From assembly GCF_004402405.1 (NCBI RefSeq), contig NZ_SOFE01000001.1, positions 228,601 to 292,600 on the forward strand: a DNA stretch of 64,000 nt, read 5' to 3'. The stretch is from Cryobacterium levicorallinum (GTDB lineage Bacteria > Actinomycetota > Actinomycetes > Actinomycetales > Microbacteriaceae). Shown piece by piece: positions 27,809 through 35,856 of the stretch. The position numbers and the translations under genes are program-made. Positions within the stretch are counted from its first letter, which is position 1, and every line of letters starts with the position of its first letter. The notes below the pieces were generated by a model. It saw nothing but the letters and a program-made list of their open reading frames with translations. It was not told where the DNA came from and did no database searches.

Positions 27809-28780
27809 ATGAGACTGATCGAGGCCCCGATTAGCCCCGCCTCGCCCACCCGGGTGCGCGAGCCCGACCGGACTCCCCTGCGCGTCGGTCTCGTGCAGCA
27901 TCGCTGGCACGCGGACGACGCGACGCTCGAGGCGGAGCTGGCCGAGGGCATCCGTTTGGCGGCTGAGGCTGGCGCCCGCATCGTGTTTCTGCCGGAACTG
28001 ACCCTTAGCAAATACCCCGGCAATGTACGAGCCACCGGCATTCCCAAAGCGGATGCCGAGCAGCTCCTGGGCGGCCCCACCTTCGCTTTCGCGGCCGAAC
28101 AGGCACGGCTGCACAGCGTCATCCTGCACGCCTCGCTGTTCGAGCAGCCGGCTGAAGCCGACGAACCGAACGACCCACGCGGTTACAACACGGCCATTCT
28201 GGTGTCGCCGGCCGGCGAACTCCTCGGTCGCACGCGCAAAATGCACATCCCGGTCACGGCCGGGTATTACGAGGACACCTACTTTCGGCCGGGGAGGGCC
28301 GAGGACGCGTACCCGGTCTACCACGTGGCCGGTGCGCGCCTGGGGCTACCCACCTGCTGGGACGAGTGGTTTCCCGAGGTCTCCCGGCTGTACGGGCTCG
28401 GCGGCGCCGAAATTCTCGCCTACCCGACCGCGATCGGATCTGAACCGCTGTTTCCGAACTTCGACACCCAGCCGATCTGGCAGCAGGTCATCGTGGCCAA
28501 CGGCATCACGAGCGGACTGTTCGTGGTCGTGCCGAACCGGCACGGCGACGAGGGCGACCTCACCTTTTACGGCTCGTCGTTCATCTCCGACCCGTTCGGA
28601 CGGGTGCTCGTGCAGGCGCCTCGCGGCGAGTCGGTGGCGCTCGTGGCCGACCTGGACCTGACCCAGCGCGAGGAGTGGCTCGCCCTGTTTCCCTTCCTGA
28701 TGACTCGACGCCCGGACAGTTATGCCGGGCTGGTCGCGCCGGTCGACCCGGCGCATCCGTTTGGATCGGCGATCGCATGA
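27809..28780 (+). CDS. aguB: N-carbamoylputrescine amidase (nitrilase family)
   Basis: 323 residues. The carbon-nitrogen hydrolase triad is visible as E63 (LPELTLSKYPG), K144 (RTRKMHIP) and C183 (GLPTCWDEWFPE). The CWDEWFPE neighbourhood is characteristic of N-carbamoylputrescine amidases, which release putrescine, CO2 and ammonia. Its stop overlaps the agmatine deiminase ATG by 4 bp, confirming the pathway assignment. An AGGAG ribosome binding site is present. Confidence 0.93.
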   Translation: MRLIEAPISPASPTRVREPDRTPLRVGLVQHRWHADDATLEAELAEGIRLAAEAGARIVFLPELTLSKYPGNVRATGIPKADAEQLLGGPTFAFAAEQARLHSVILHASLFEQPAEADEPNDPRGYNTAILVSPAGELLGRTRKMHIPVTAGYYEDTYFRPGRAEDAYPVYHVAGARLGLPTCWDEWFPEVSRLYGLGGAEILAYPTAIGSEPLFPNFDTQPIWQQVIVANGITSGLFVVVPNRHGDEGDLTFYGSSFISDPFGRVLVQAPRGESVALVADLDLTQREEWLALFPFLMTRRPDSYAGLVAPVDPAHPFGSAIA

Positions 28781-29811
28781 CCTGGTGCATGCCGGCCGAA
28801 ACCGCGCCGCAGGACCGTGTGTGGATGGCGTTTCCGGTGGGCGGCTACACCCTCGGCTACACTGCGACTGAAGCCCACGAAGCCCACCGCACCTGGGCCG
28901 CCGTCGCCCACGCCGTGGCCGAATTCGAACCCGTGCGCATGGTCGTCGACCCCGCCGAGCGCGCCGTAGCCCGGCGCTATCTGTCGGCCGAGATCGAGGT
29001 GCTCGAGGCTCCGCTGAACGACAGCTGGATGCGCGACATCGGCCCGAGTTTCGTGCACGACGACACCGGCCGGCTCGGCGCCGTCGACTGGACCTTCAAC
29101 GGCTGGGGCGGCCAGGACTGGGCCACCTGGGACCACGATTCGAAGATCAGCCGATTCGTAGCAAATGCCGCCGGTGCGGCAGTCGTGTCGTCCGCGCTCG
29201 TGAACGAGGGCGGCGGAATCCACGTCGACGGCGCAGGAACCGTGCTGGCGACGGAGAGCGTGCAACTCGATTCGGGTCGCAACCCCGGCGCCACGCGCGC
29301 CTCGGTCGAGGAGGAGCTTCGCCGCACGATCGGCGCGGAGCACGTCGTCTGGCTGCCACGCGGCCTCACCCGCGACCACGAGCGATTCGGCACCCGTGGG
29401 CACATCGATATGGTCGCCGCGCTGCCATCGCCGGGCACGATTTTGCTGCACGCCCAGAACGATCCGGGTCACCCCGACTACCCGCTCACCCGCGAATTTC
29501 GCGGTCTGCTGGCCGGCGCGCACGACGCGGCCGGGCGATCGTTCACAATCATCGACCTGCCGGCGCCCGCTGTGCTGCGCGACGACGAGGGGTTCGTGGA
29601 CTACAACTACGTCAATCATCTCGTCGTCAACGGCGGCGTCATCGCCTGCAGCTTCGGCGAGGAGCGGTCCGATTCCCTGGCCCGCGACGTGCTCGCGGCC
29701 GCCTATCCCGGGCGCCGCTTGATGTCGGTCGACGCGCGGCCGCTGTTTGCGCGGGGCGGCGGCATCCACTGCATTACGCAGCAGCAGCCGTCTACGCCGC
29801 TGCCAGCCTGA
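28777..29811 (+). CDS. aguA: Agmatine deiminase
   Basis: 344 residues from ATG 28777 (overlapping the aguB stop). A member of the Porphyromonas-type peptidyl-arginine deiminase fold; visible motifs are LNDSWMRDIGPSFV, FNGWGGQ, NEGGGIHVDG, RGHIDMVAALP and the catalytic C332 in GGGIHCITQQQ. It turns agmatine into N-carbamoylputrescine, the substrate of the preceding gene. Its TGA is immediately followed by the stop of the convergent gene, the two forming the palindrome TGATCA. Confidence 0.95.
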   Translation: MTWCMPAETAPQDRVWMAFPVGGYTLGYTATEAHEAHRTWAAVAHAVAEFEPVRMVVDPAERAVARRYLSAEIEVLEAPLNDSWMRDIGPSFVHDDTGRLGAVDWTFNGWGGQDWATWDHDSKISRFVANAAGAAVVSSALVNEGGGIHVDGAGTVLATESVQLDSGRNPGATRASVEEELRRTIGAEHVVWLPRGLTRDHERFGTRGHIDMVAALPSPGTILLHAQNDPGHPDYPLTREFRGLLAGAHDAAGRSFTIIDLPAPAVLRDDEGFVDYNYVNHLVVNGGVIACSFGEERSDSLARDVLAAAYPGRRLMSVDARPLFARGGGIHCITQQQPSTPLPA

Positions 29812-30105
29812 TCAGGCTTCGACCGGTCGGCGCCTGTTGCGCCACAGGGCGAAGATCAACGGCAGAACGACGACGATTCCGAACATGAGATAGGCCACAG
29901 TGCCCAGCTCGTTGTGCAGTAGCTGGACGCCGAAAACCAGTAGGCCGACGTGGAGAATTCTCCAGCCCAGCATGGGCAGCTTCTGGCGAACCGTGGGATT
30001 CACATAGTTTCCCGAGCCTCGATTCTGCCCCGATATTCTCGCAGCTCCTGCCAGACCGAGGGCGGTCGAGATGGCGACGAGAACGGTGCCCAGCAGAAGC
30101 TCCAT
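29812..30105 (-). CDS. Small membrane protein, function unknown
   Basis: 97 residues with an N-terminal hydrophobic helix (3-23), a polar segment (SGQNRGSGNYVNPTVRQKLP), and two helices (about 46-64 and 68-86) ending in a basic tail RNRRRPVEA. The ATG overlaps the stop of the upstream small membrane gene, so the pair is co-translated. It ends back to back with aguA. No known family recognised. Confidence 0.7.
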   Translation of the reverse strand: MELLLGTVLVAISTALGLAGAARISGQNRGSGNYVNPTVRQKLPMLGWRILHVGLLVFGVQLLHNELGTVAYLMFGIVVVLPLIFALWRNRRRPVEA

Positions 30106-30410
30106 CAGCGCTGTGACCCTCGGGCGACCCGCCCATTGTGCCAGGCGCGAATCACGATGAACGGTCCCAGCACGGCAATGGTGAGCAGCACGAAAGCCCA
30201 GGCACCGATCTCCGGCGTCATGAGGTTCGCGCCCCAGATCACCAGCGCGACGGCTCCGACATTCAACAAAACGGATGCCCGTGGCCGGCTCGGTGCGCTG
30301 GTGAACATGGGCAGCGGCGTCGTTGGGTTCGCCCAGGCCACGAGCAGTACTCCGTAGACGGCACAGGCGAACCCGGCCAGAACGAGGATCGTGCCGAATA
30401 TCACTGCCAT
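30105..30410 (-). CDS. Small membrane protein, function unknown
   Basis: 101 residues with three hydrophobic segments (about 4-26, 48-62, 68-88) and a basic C-terminus. It shares size and topology with the following 97-residue protein but has little visible sequence similarity; the two may form a complex. An AGGGG ribosome binding site lies 7 nt before the ATG. Confidence 0.7.
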   Translation of the reverse strand: MAVIFGTILVLAGFACAVYGVLLVAWANPTTPLPMFTSAPSRPRASVLLNVGAVALVIWGANLMTPEIGAWAFVLLTIAVLGPFIVIRAWHNGRVARGSQR

Positions 30411-30452
30411 ACGAGGGTTCCCCTAAAGAGTCGTTCCTTCGAACCTACAGCT

Positions 30453-31235
30453 CTACTTCGGCTGCATCCGAATCGCCCCGTCAAGTCGGATAGTTTCTCC
30501 GTTGAGCATGGGATTTTCGATGATATGCCGAACCAGGAATGCGAACTCCTGAGGGTCACCGAGCCGGGACGGATGCGGCACCTGGGCTCCGAGAGAATCC
30601 CGCACCGGCTGCGGCAGCCCCTGCAGCATGGGCGTGTCGAAGATGCCGGGCGCAATCGACATCACTCGAATCAGGCTCTGCGCGAATTCGCGGGCGAGCG
30701 GAAGCGTCATCGCGGCGACGCCGCCCTTGGACGCGGCATAGGCGGCCTGCCCGATTTGCCCGTCGAAAGCAGCGACCGAGGCGGTGTTGACGATGACGCC
30801 GCGTTCGGCGCCGCCCTGGCGGCCCGGGTCTCCGACGGGTTCGGTGAGCTGCATCGCGGCGGCAGCCAGCCGCACGACGTTGAAGGTTCCGATCAGGTTG
30901 ATGCGAATCGCCCGCTCAAAATCTTCAAGCGGCAGCGGGCCGTCGCGGCCGACCGTGCGGGCGCCGGGCGCGATGCCGGCGCAATTGATCACGATGCGAA
31001 GCGGCGCTTGGGCCACCGCCGCGTCGACGGCGGCCTGCACGTCGCCGGCGCTCGTCACGTCGCCCGCCACGAAGCGGGCCCGGTCGCCGAGCTCGGCGGC
31101 AATTGCGTCGCCGGGAGCGCCGGGGAGATCCAGCAATACGACGGATGCGCCGGCTTCGTGCAGGGTGCGAACGCAGGCCAGGCCGAGGCCGGAGGCGCCT
31201 CCGGTAATGAGGGCGGAGCATCCGTCAATCTGCAT
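30453..31235 (-). CDS. Short-chain 3-hydroxyacyl-CoA dehydrogenase (SDR)
   Basis: 260 residues. The Rossmann motif TGGASGLG (11-18) and the active-site AYAASKGG (Y-x3-K) are present, with NCAG and the PGIFDTPML region. It resembles 3-hydroxyacyl-CoA dehydrogenase type 2 (HSD17B10-like), which uses NAD. Its ATG overlaps the stop of the thiolase by one base; the pair would carry out the last two steps of a beta-oxidation round, possibly for branched or short acyl-CoAs. Confidence 0.9.
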   Translation of the reverse strand: MQIDGCSALITGGASGLGLACVRTLHEAGASVVLLDLPGAPGDAIAAELGDRARFVAGDVTSAGDVQAAVDAAVAQAPLRIVINCAGIAPGARTVGRDGPLPLEDFERAIRINLIGTFNVVRLAAAAMQLTEPVGDPGRQGGAERGVIVNTASVAAFDGQIGQAAYAASKGGVAAMTLPLAREFAQSLIRVMSIAPGIFDTPMLQGLPQPVRDSLGAQVPHPSRLGDPQEFAFLVRHIIENPMLNGETIRLDGAIRMQPK

Positions 31236-32419
31236 CAGAGCCTCTCAATCAAGGTGGCGTTGGCCATGCCGCCGCCCTCGCACATGGCCTGCAGGCCCCA
31301 GCGACCGCCGGTCATTTCGAGGTGATTGAGCAGCGTGCCGAGCAGGCGCGTGCCCGAGGAACCGAGCGCGTGGCCGAGGGCGATGGCGCCGCCGCGCGGG
31401 TTGAGGCAATCGGGGTCGGCGTGAAGTTCGCGCAGCCAGGCCAGCGGCACGCTCGCGAAGGCCTCGTTGATCTCGTAGGCGTCGATATCGTCGATGCCGA
31501 GGCCGGCCCGCCAGAGGATGCGCTGGGTCGCCGGAATCACGCCGGTCAGCATGAGCATAGGGTCGCTTCCCATCACGGTGAAGCTGTGAAACCGGGCGCG
31601 GGGGTTCAGACCGAGCTGCGCGGCCCTCTTGGCGCTCATGATCAGGGTCGCCGAGGCGCCATCGGTGAGCGGTGAGGAGTTACCGGCCGTGACGTGCCAG
31701 CCGAGCTTCGGAAAGCGTTCCGCGAGCGTGTCGGTACGAAAGGCGGGGCGCAGTCCGGCGAGTGAAGCATGCGAGGTGCCCGGGCGGATGGTCTCGTCCT
31801 CGCTGATCACGCTGCCGTCCGGCCGGGTGACGGCCACGATTTCGCCGACGAAATCACCCCGGTCAGCCGCCGCTGCGGCGAGCCGGTGCGAGCGGGCCGC
31901 GTAGTTGTCGAGGGCGTCGCGGCCCAGGTTCCACTTCTGATTGATGAGCTCGGCCGACACCCCCTGGTTGACCAGGCCGTCGGGGTAACGCTCGTGCATG
32001 AGCGTGCCGAACGGGTCCTGCCCGCCGGCCGTAGACCCGAGGGGTACCCGACTCATCGACTCGACGCCGCAGGCGATGACCACGTCGGCGTTGCCGCTCA
32101 TCACGGCCTGGGCGGCGAAAGTGGCGGCCTGCTGGCTCGAGCCGCACTGCCGATCGATCGTCGTACCGGGCACGGTGTGCGGAAAGCCGGCACTCAACAG
32201 GGCGGTGCGGGTCACGTTATTGCCTTGCTCGCCGGCCTGGCTGACACAGCCGCCGATCACGTCATCGATCAGTGCCGGGTCGAGGTTGTTGCGGCTGACC
32301 AACTCACGCAGCACCGTGGCCAGGAGGTCGGCCGGATGGATGCCGTCCAGGGCTCCACCGGGTTTGCCCCGGCCCGACGGGGTGCGCAGAACGTCGATGA
32401 TGACAGCTTCATTGCTCAT
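31235..32419 (-). CDS. Acetyl-CoA C-acyltransferase (thiolase)
   Basis: 394 residues, standard thiolase. The nucleophile is C92 in [11 protein letters not shown]350 lies in GHALGSSG and C380 in MCEGGG. It cleaves 3-ketoacyl-CoA, or condenses acetyl-CoA. In an operon with the SDR dehydrogenase that follows by a one-base overlap. The ATG lies 6 nt after a TAGGCT box, with no ribosome binding site, so the mRNA is probably leaderless. Confidence 0.94.
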   Translation of the reverse strand: MSNEAVIIDVLRTPSGRGKPGGALDGIHPADLLATVLRELVSRNNLDPALIDDVIGGCVSQAGEQGNNVTRTALLSAGFPHTVPGTTIDRQCGSSQQAATFAAQAVMSGNADVVIACGVESMSRVPLGSTAGGQDPFGTLMHERYPDGLVNQGVSAELINQKWNLGRDALDNYAARSHRLAAAAADRGDFVGEIVAVTRPDGSVISEDETIRPGTSHASLAGLRPAFRTDTLAERFPKLGWHVTAGNSSPLTDGASATLIMSAKRAAQLGLNPRARFHSFTVMGSDPMLMLTGVIPATQRILWRAGLGIDDIDAYEINEAFASVPLAWLRELHADPDCLNPRGGAIALGHALGSSGTRLLGTLLNHLEMTGGRWGLQAMCEGGGMANATLIERL

Positions 32420-32425
32420 GCCCCC

Positions 32426-32431
32426 AGCCTA
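32426..32431 (-). promoter_or_regulatory. Probable -10 box (TAGGCT), leaderless
   Basis: On the minus strand TAGGCT, then GGGGGC (6 nt), then the thiolase ATG at 32419. Confidence 0.6.
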
Positions 32432-32460
32432 GGCCCGACGGGCTCGGGTGGCAGAAGGGG

Positions 32461-33267
32461 TTACCCGGACAGCGCCCACATCGCGACGGCACTCGCGGCG
32501 GCGACGTTGAGGGAGTCGATGCCGTGCTTCATCGGAATCTGCACGACGGTGTCCGATGCGGCGAGCGCCTTGGGGGTGAGTCCCTCGCCCTCGGCGCCGA
32601 GCAACAGGGCCAGACGTTCGTGTGCGGTACCGTCAAAATCGCGCAGGCTGACTGCATCCGGCGTCAGCGCGAGGGCCGCCACATGAAAGCCGTGCCGGGT
32701 GAGTAGGGCGCGGGTCTCGGTCCAGTCGCCGGCCCGGGTCCACGGCACCTGCAGCACCGTGCCCATCGAGACCCGGATGGCGCGACGGTAGAACGGGTCG
32801 GAACAGCGCGGCGTGACCAGAATGGCATCCGCTCCGATGGCGCCGGCCGAGCGAAAGATGGCGCCGACGTTGGTCGGGTCGGCCACGTTTTCGAGGATGA
32901 CGATGCGACGCGCATCGGCCAGCAGGCTGTCGGCGCTCGGCAGTTCGGGTCGGTGCATCGAGGCGATCAAGCCGCGGTGCAGAATGTAGCCGGTGAGGTC
33001 GGCGAGCATTTCGCCGGGGCCGACAAAGACGGGCACCTCGGCCGCGTAATCGCCGAGCACCGCGAGCGCCTCATCGGCTGTGTTGCCGAGCGCGAGCACG
33101 GATCGTGGAATGTGCCCGGCGCGCAGGGCCCGCTCCAAAACCAGGGCTGATTCGGCGATGTACAACCCGTGTTTGGTGCCGCGGACCTTCTTGAGGGCCA
33201 CGTCGGTGAGGTGGGCATAGTCGACCAGTCGCGGGTCGCTCAGGTCGTTGATCGCGATCAGGGGCAT
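32461..33267 (-). CDS. TrmH/SpoU-family RNA methyltransferase
   Basis: 268 residues from ATG 33267, chosen over an in-frame TTG at 33273 because a TAGACT box lies exactly 6 nt upstream. A substrate-binding N-terminal domain (about 1-100) precedes the SPOUT fold with motif 1 LENVADPTNVGAIFRSAGA, motif 2 LLLGAEGEGL and motif 3 IPMKHGIDSLNVAAASAV, which form the knotted SAM site. These enzymes 2'-O-methylate ribose in rRNA or tRNA; the exact target is not predictable. Confidence 0.92.
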   Translation of the reverse strand: MPLIAINDLSDPRLVDYAHLTDVALKKVRGTKHGLYIAESALVLERALRAGHIPRSVLALGNTADEALAVLGDYAAEVPVFVGPGEMLADLTGYILHRGLIASMHRPELPSADSLLADARRIVILENVADPTNVGAIFRSAGAIGADAILVTPRCSDPFYRRAIRVSMGTVLQVPWTRAGDWTETRALLTRHGFHVAALALTPDAVSLRDFDGTAHERLALLLGAEGEGLTPKALAASDTVVQIPMKHGIDSLNVAAASAVAMWALSG

Positions 33268-33273
33268 CCGCAA

Positions 33274-33279
33274 AGTCTA
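33274..33279 (-). promoter_or_regulatory. Probable -10 box (TAGACT), leaderless
   Basis: On the minus strand TAGACT, then TTGCGG (6 nt), then the ATG at 33267. It decides the start of the methyltransferase gene. Confidence 0.6.
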
Positions 33280-33307
33280 GCCAGCGGCGCGGTGCACCCG
33301 GCTCGAG

Positions 33308-33403
33308 CGGCATAACTCCTGCAATTTCACGGACCCGGCCGCGCGGGCCCCGGAAATCCGGGGCCCGCGCCGGGTCGACGCTCAGATTGCAGGAGTTATG
33401 CCG
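33308..33403. repeat. 96-bp palindromic element with 18-bp terminal repeats
   Basis: Perfect 18-bp terminal inverted repeats, CGGCATAACTCCTGCAAT at 33308-33325 and its complement at 33386-33403. Inside is a second, very GC-rich hairpin (about 33332-33376) with near-perfect 20-bp arms around an AA loop. It lies between the 3' end of the DUF4397 gene and the promoter of the methyltransferase gene. No coding capacity. It has the shape of a MITE or REP-like element, or a complex terminator. Confidence 0.8.
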
Positions 33404-33410
33404 GACGAAG

Positions 33411-34130
33411 CTACTTCGTGGACACCGTCTGCACAGCCAGGGCGAGCGTGCCGTCAGCGAGGCTGCCCCAGGCGTAGACGATGGTGTTGGTGCGCGGGGC
33501 GATCGTGACTTCCGCCGGGCCGAGCAGCGGCGCGGTCGTTCCGGCGGCGGCCACGACGGCGCTGATCGTGCCGACCGGCAGATCGAGCACGGCCTGCGAC
33601 GGATTGGTCAGGCCGGCGACGGCAACGGCGCCGTTGGCGAGAACGTCAACGGCCGGAGCGGCCGCAACGTGGCGCACGGTGAGGCGGCCCTGTCCGGCGG
33701 CCAGCGGCTTGGTGTCATCGTTGCACAGGGTGGCGGCGGGAAGGCCGGCATCCGTGAGGTGGGCAACCGCCGTGAAACTGCGATTGGCCGTGACCGTGAC
33801 TGTCGTCGAGCCGCTCACGGCGATCGACGGAAGTGGCGAGCCGTTGGCGCTGCCGCCGACTTCGAGGGAATCTGCCGCGGAGATTCCGACGGTGTGGGTG
33901 CCGGCCGTGAGCTTCAGCGGGCCGAGCAGGGTTCCAGGCATGAAATCGGCGACGACGACGCGACCGTCGACCGAGATGTCGAGGGTCAGTCCGGGAATGG
34001 CGTGCAGCACCGACACGGATGCCATACCCGGTGAAGCGGATGCCGCGGTAACGGCCGCCTGCGCCGGCGCGAGCCCGGCGAGTGCGACGAGAAGGCCGGC
34101 GGAAATTCCGACGGCGATGGACTTGCGCAT
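33411..34130 (-). CDS. Secreted DUF4397-domain protein
   Basis: 239 residues. A signal peptide (MRKSIAVGISAGLLVALAGLAPAQA) with an Ala-x-Ala cleavage site near 26 is followed by two similar beta-rich halves, each starting with a VSVLHAIPGLTLDI / LTVRHVAAAPAVDV motif, the hallmark of DUF4397 domains. The protein would be exported and cell-surface or extracellular; molecular function is unknown. A GGAGG ribosome binding site is 5 nt from the ATG. It is downstream of the ECF sigma/anti-sigma pair on the same strand and is a likely regulon member. Confidence 0.88.
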   Translation of the reverse strand: MRKSIAVGISAGLLVALAGLAPAQAAVTAASASPGMASVSVLHAIPGLTLDISVDGRVVVADFMPGTLLGPLKLTAGTHTVGISAADSLEVGGSANGSPLPSIAVSGSTTVTVTANRSFTAVAHLTDAGLPAATLCNDDTKPLAAGQGRLTVRHVAAAPAVDVLANGAVAVAGLTNPSQAVLDLPVGTISAVVAAAGTTAPLLGPAEVTIAPRTNTIVYAWGSLADGTLALAVQTVSTK

Positions 34131-34239
34131 TGCTACCTCCAGGTTGGTCGTTACGGAAGGCGGCTGTGCCTCCCTGGTAACAACTTCTCCGGTCGGGCGC
34201 GTTTCGGATGCACCACGGCGACTTATTTAGAGAAACGAC

Positions 34240-35060
34240 TCAGAGCGGGTGTAATTCGCCGCGCACGATTGAGTCGCCGGAGTGTGCCGGGTCGCCGTCG
34301 GCGGGTTCGGCGGACACGTCCACCAGTGGGTATTGGGCGAGGTCGACGCTCGCGGGGATAGTGAAACGACCGAAGGAACCGTCGAGGAATCCGATGCTGA
34401 CCAGGCCGGACGCATCCGCTTTGAGCAGCCAGACCTCGCGCAGGCCGGTGCCCGGCGGATTCGGCGCGTCGAGGTCGACGACGACCGCGCGGCGGCCGTC
34501 GGCGGCTTGCTCGACCCGGACCGACCCGCTCGCGGTTCATCCCGGCAGGGCGTCGAGGGCGCCTTCGGCCACGACTTGCTCGGGTGGCGGGCCGGCGGTG
34601 CTCGCCACGCCGATGGCGATGCCGCCGATCATGCCGGCGGCTGCCGCGAACGGGACCCAGCGGCGGAGGGACAGCAGACGCACGGGTGCTGGTTCGACCG
34701 ACGACTCGGCCGTCGGTTCGGCCGCCGCCGGGTCGGCGACCGGCGAAGCAGGTGCCTGGGGCGGGGCCGCAGCATCCGTCGCGTCAGAGGTTTTCGTGAA
34801 GGGGGGGGTGGTGTGTGCACCGCGTTGCTCAGCCCGAGTTCGGCCTGGATGCCTGCCCAGACGCCCGCAGGCGGGGTGAGCCGCGAATCGAACCCGACGG
34901 AACGACCGAGTTGCACGACCTGCCACAGGGCGAGGTATTCCCCAGGGCACTCGGCGCAGGCGGCGAGGTGGGCCCGTTCCGCCGCGCTCGCGTCGACCTC
35001 GGCCAGCGCGAGCAGGTGCAGGTCGTCCGCGGCGATGTGGGTGCCATCAAGAGGAGTCAT
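34240..35060 (-). pseudogene. Anti-sigma factor (RskA-like), frameshift and in-frame TGA
   Basis: Starts at ATG 35060 with a GGAGG-type ribosome binding site, overlapping the sigma gene by 14 bp. N-terminus: the anti-sigma zinc-binding-like helix region DLHLLALAEVDASAAERAHLAACAEC. At the run of eight G (34801-34808) the frame is lost; one more G would restore the frame that continues TKTSDATDAAAPP..., through a membrane helix (WVPFAAAAGMIGGIAIG). That frame hits TGA at 34537-34539 exactly where RskA proteins usually have Trp (ALPG-W), and reading past it gives a normal RskA C-terminal domain (GLREVWLLKADASGLVSIGFLDGSFG) ending at TGA 34240-34242. It is therefore a complete gene with two lesions. 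The encoded protein would have held the sigma factor inactive at the membrane. Confidence 0.85.
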
Positions 35061-35601
35061 CGGACACCTCCAACCGGGTGCGGAGGCGGGTCAGGCTGCG
35101 CCGCATGTGGCTCTTGACCGTGCCGAGCCCCAGCCCCAGGCTATCGGCGATCTGCACCTGGGTGAGATCGTCGAAGAAGGCGAGGCGCATCACCTGTCGG
35201 GGCACGGGTTCGAGTCGGTCGATTTCGTCGCCGACCAGCACCCGGTTGACGACACTCAAACTGTCATCGACGCGGTGTGCCGGGATGGTCGCGGCGAGTG
35301 AGTCTTCGAGCCGCCGCTGGCGACTGCGTGCCTCGTGGGTGTCGGCAATCACGTGCCTCGTAATGCCGATCAGCCACGCCAGCAGCCGGGAACGGGCCGG
35401 GTCGAACCCACCGCGCCCCCGCCAGGCGGCAATGAAAACCTTCTGGGTGACGTCTTCGGCGTCGGACGCATTGGCGAGCGAGCGCACGGCGATCGTAAAT
35501 ACCAACGGTGACCAGCGGTCATACGCCGCGGCCAGGGCGCGCTCATCACCGTCCTGAAAGGCGCGGTCGAGGGACGCGTCATCGTCGGTAGGTGCGCTCA
35601 C
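35047..35601 (-). CDS. ECF RNA polymerase sigma factor (SigK-like)
   Basis: 184 residues from GTG 35601; upstream in-frame codons look non-coding. Region 2 (about 13-80; AYDRWSPLVFTIAVRSLANASDAEDVTQKVFIAAWR) and region 4 (about 120-175; LEPVPRQVMRLAFFDDLTQVQIADSLGLGLGTVKSHMRRSL) are intact. It would direct polymerase to a small regulon, normally restrained by the adjacent RskA-type anti-sigma. Because that gene is broken in this sequence, the sigma factor may be constitutively active. AAGGA lies 10 nt upstream of the start. The 255-nt gap beyond it (35602-35856) holds no gene I can support. Confidence 0.9.
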   Translation of the reverse strand: MSAPTDDDASLDRAFQDGDERALAAAYDRWSPLVFTIAVRSLANASDAEDVTQKVFIAAWRGRGGFDPARSRLLAWLIGITRHVIADTHEARSRQRRLEDSLAATIPAHRVDDSLSVVNRVLVGDEIDRLEPVPRQVMRLAFFDDLTQVQIADSLGLGLGTVKSHMRRSLTRLRTRLEVSDDSS

Positions 35602-35856
35602 GTGAGGGTGGGTCCTTCGGGCCGAAACACATACCGGGCAGGGGCACGGTGATCGCACTGTGAGAGTGACAACCTCCGCGCGCACCAGCATAGTGAGTTT
35701 CCTTCGACTCGGTTGCAGTTCCCCCTGCCAGCAGAAGGGGCCACAGCAGCAAACCCGACGTCGCGTGCTGCGGCCCTCCCCTGGGCGGGAAACCACTTAC
35801 TTATCTATTTCTCTCCTCGAGGGCGAAACGGATGCGCCCTGCGGCAATTTGCCGCT

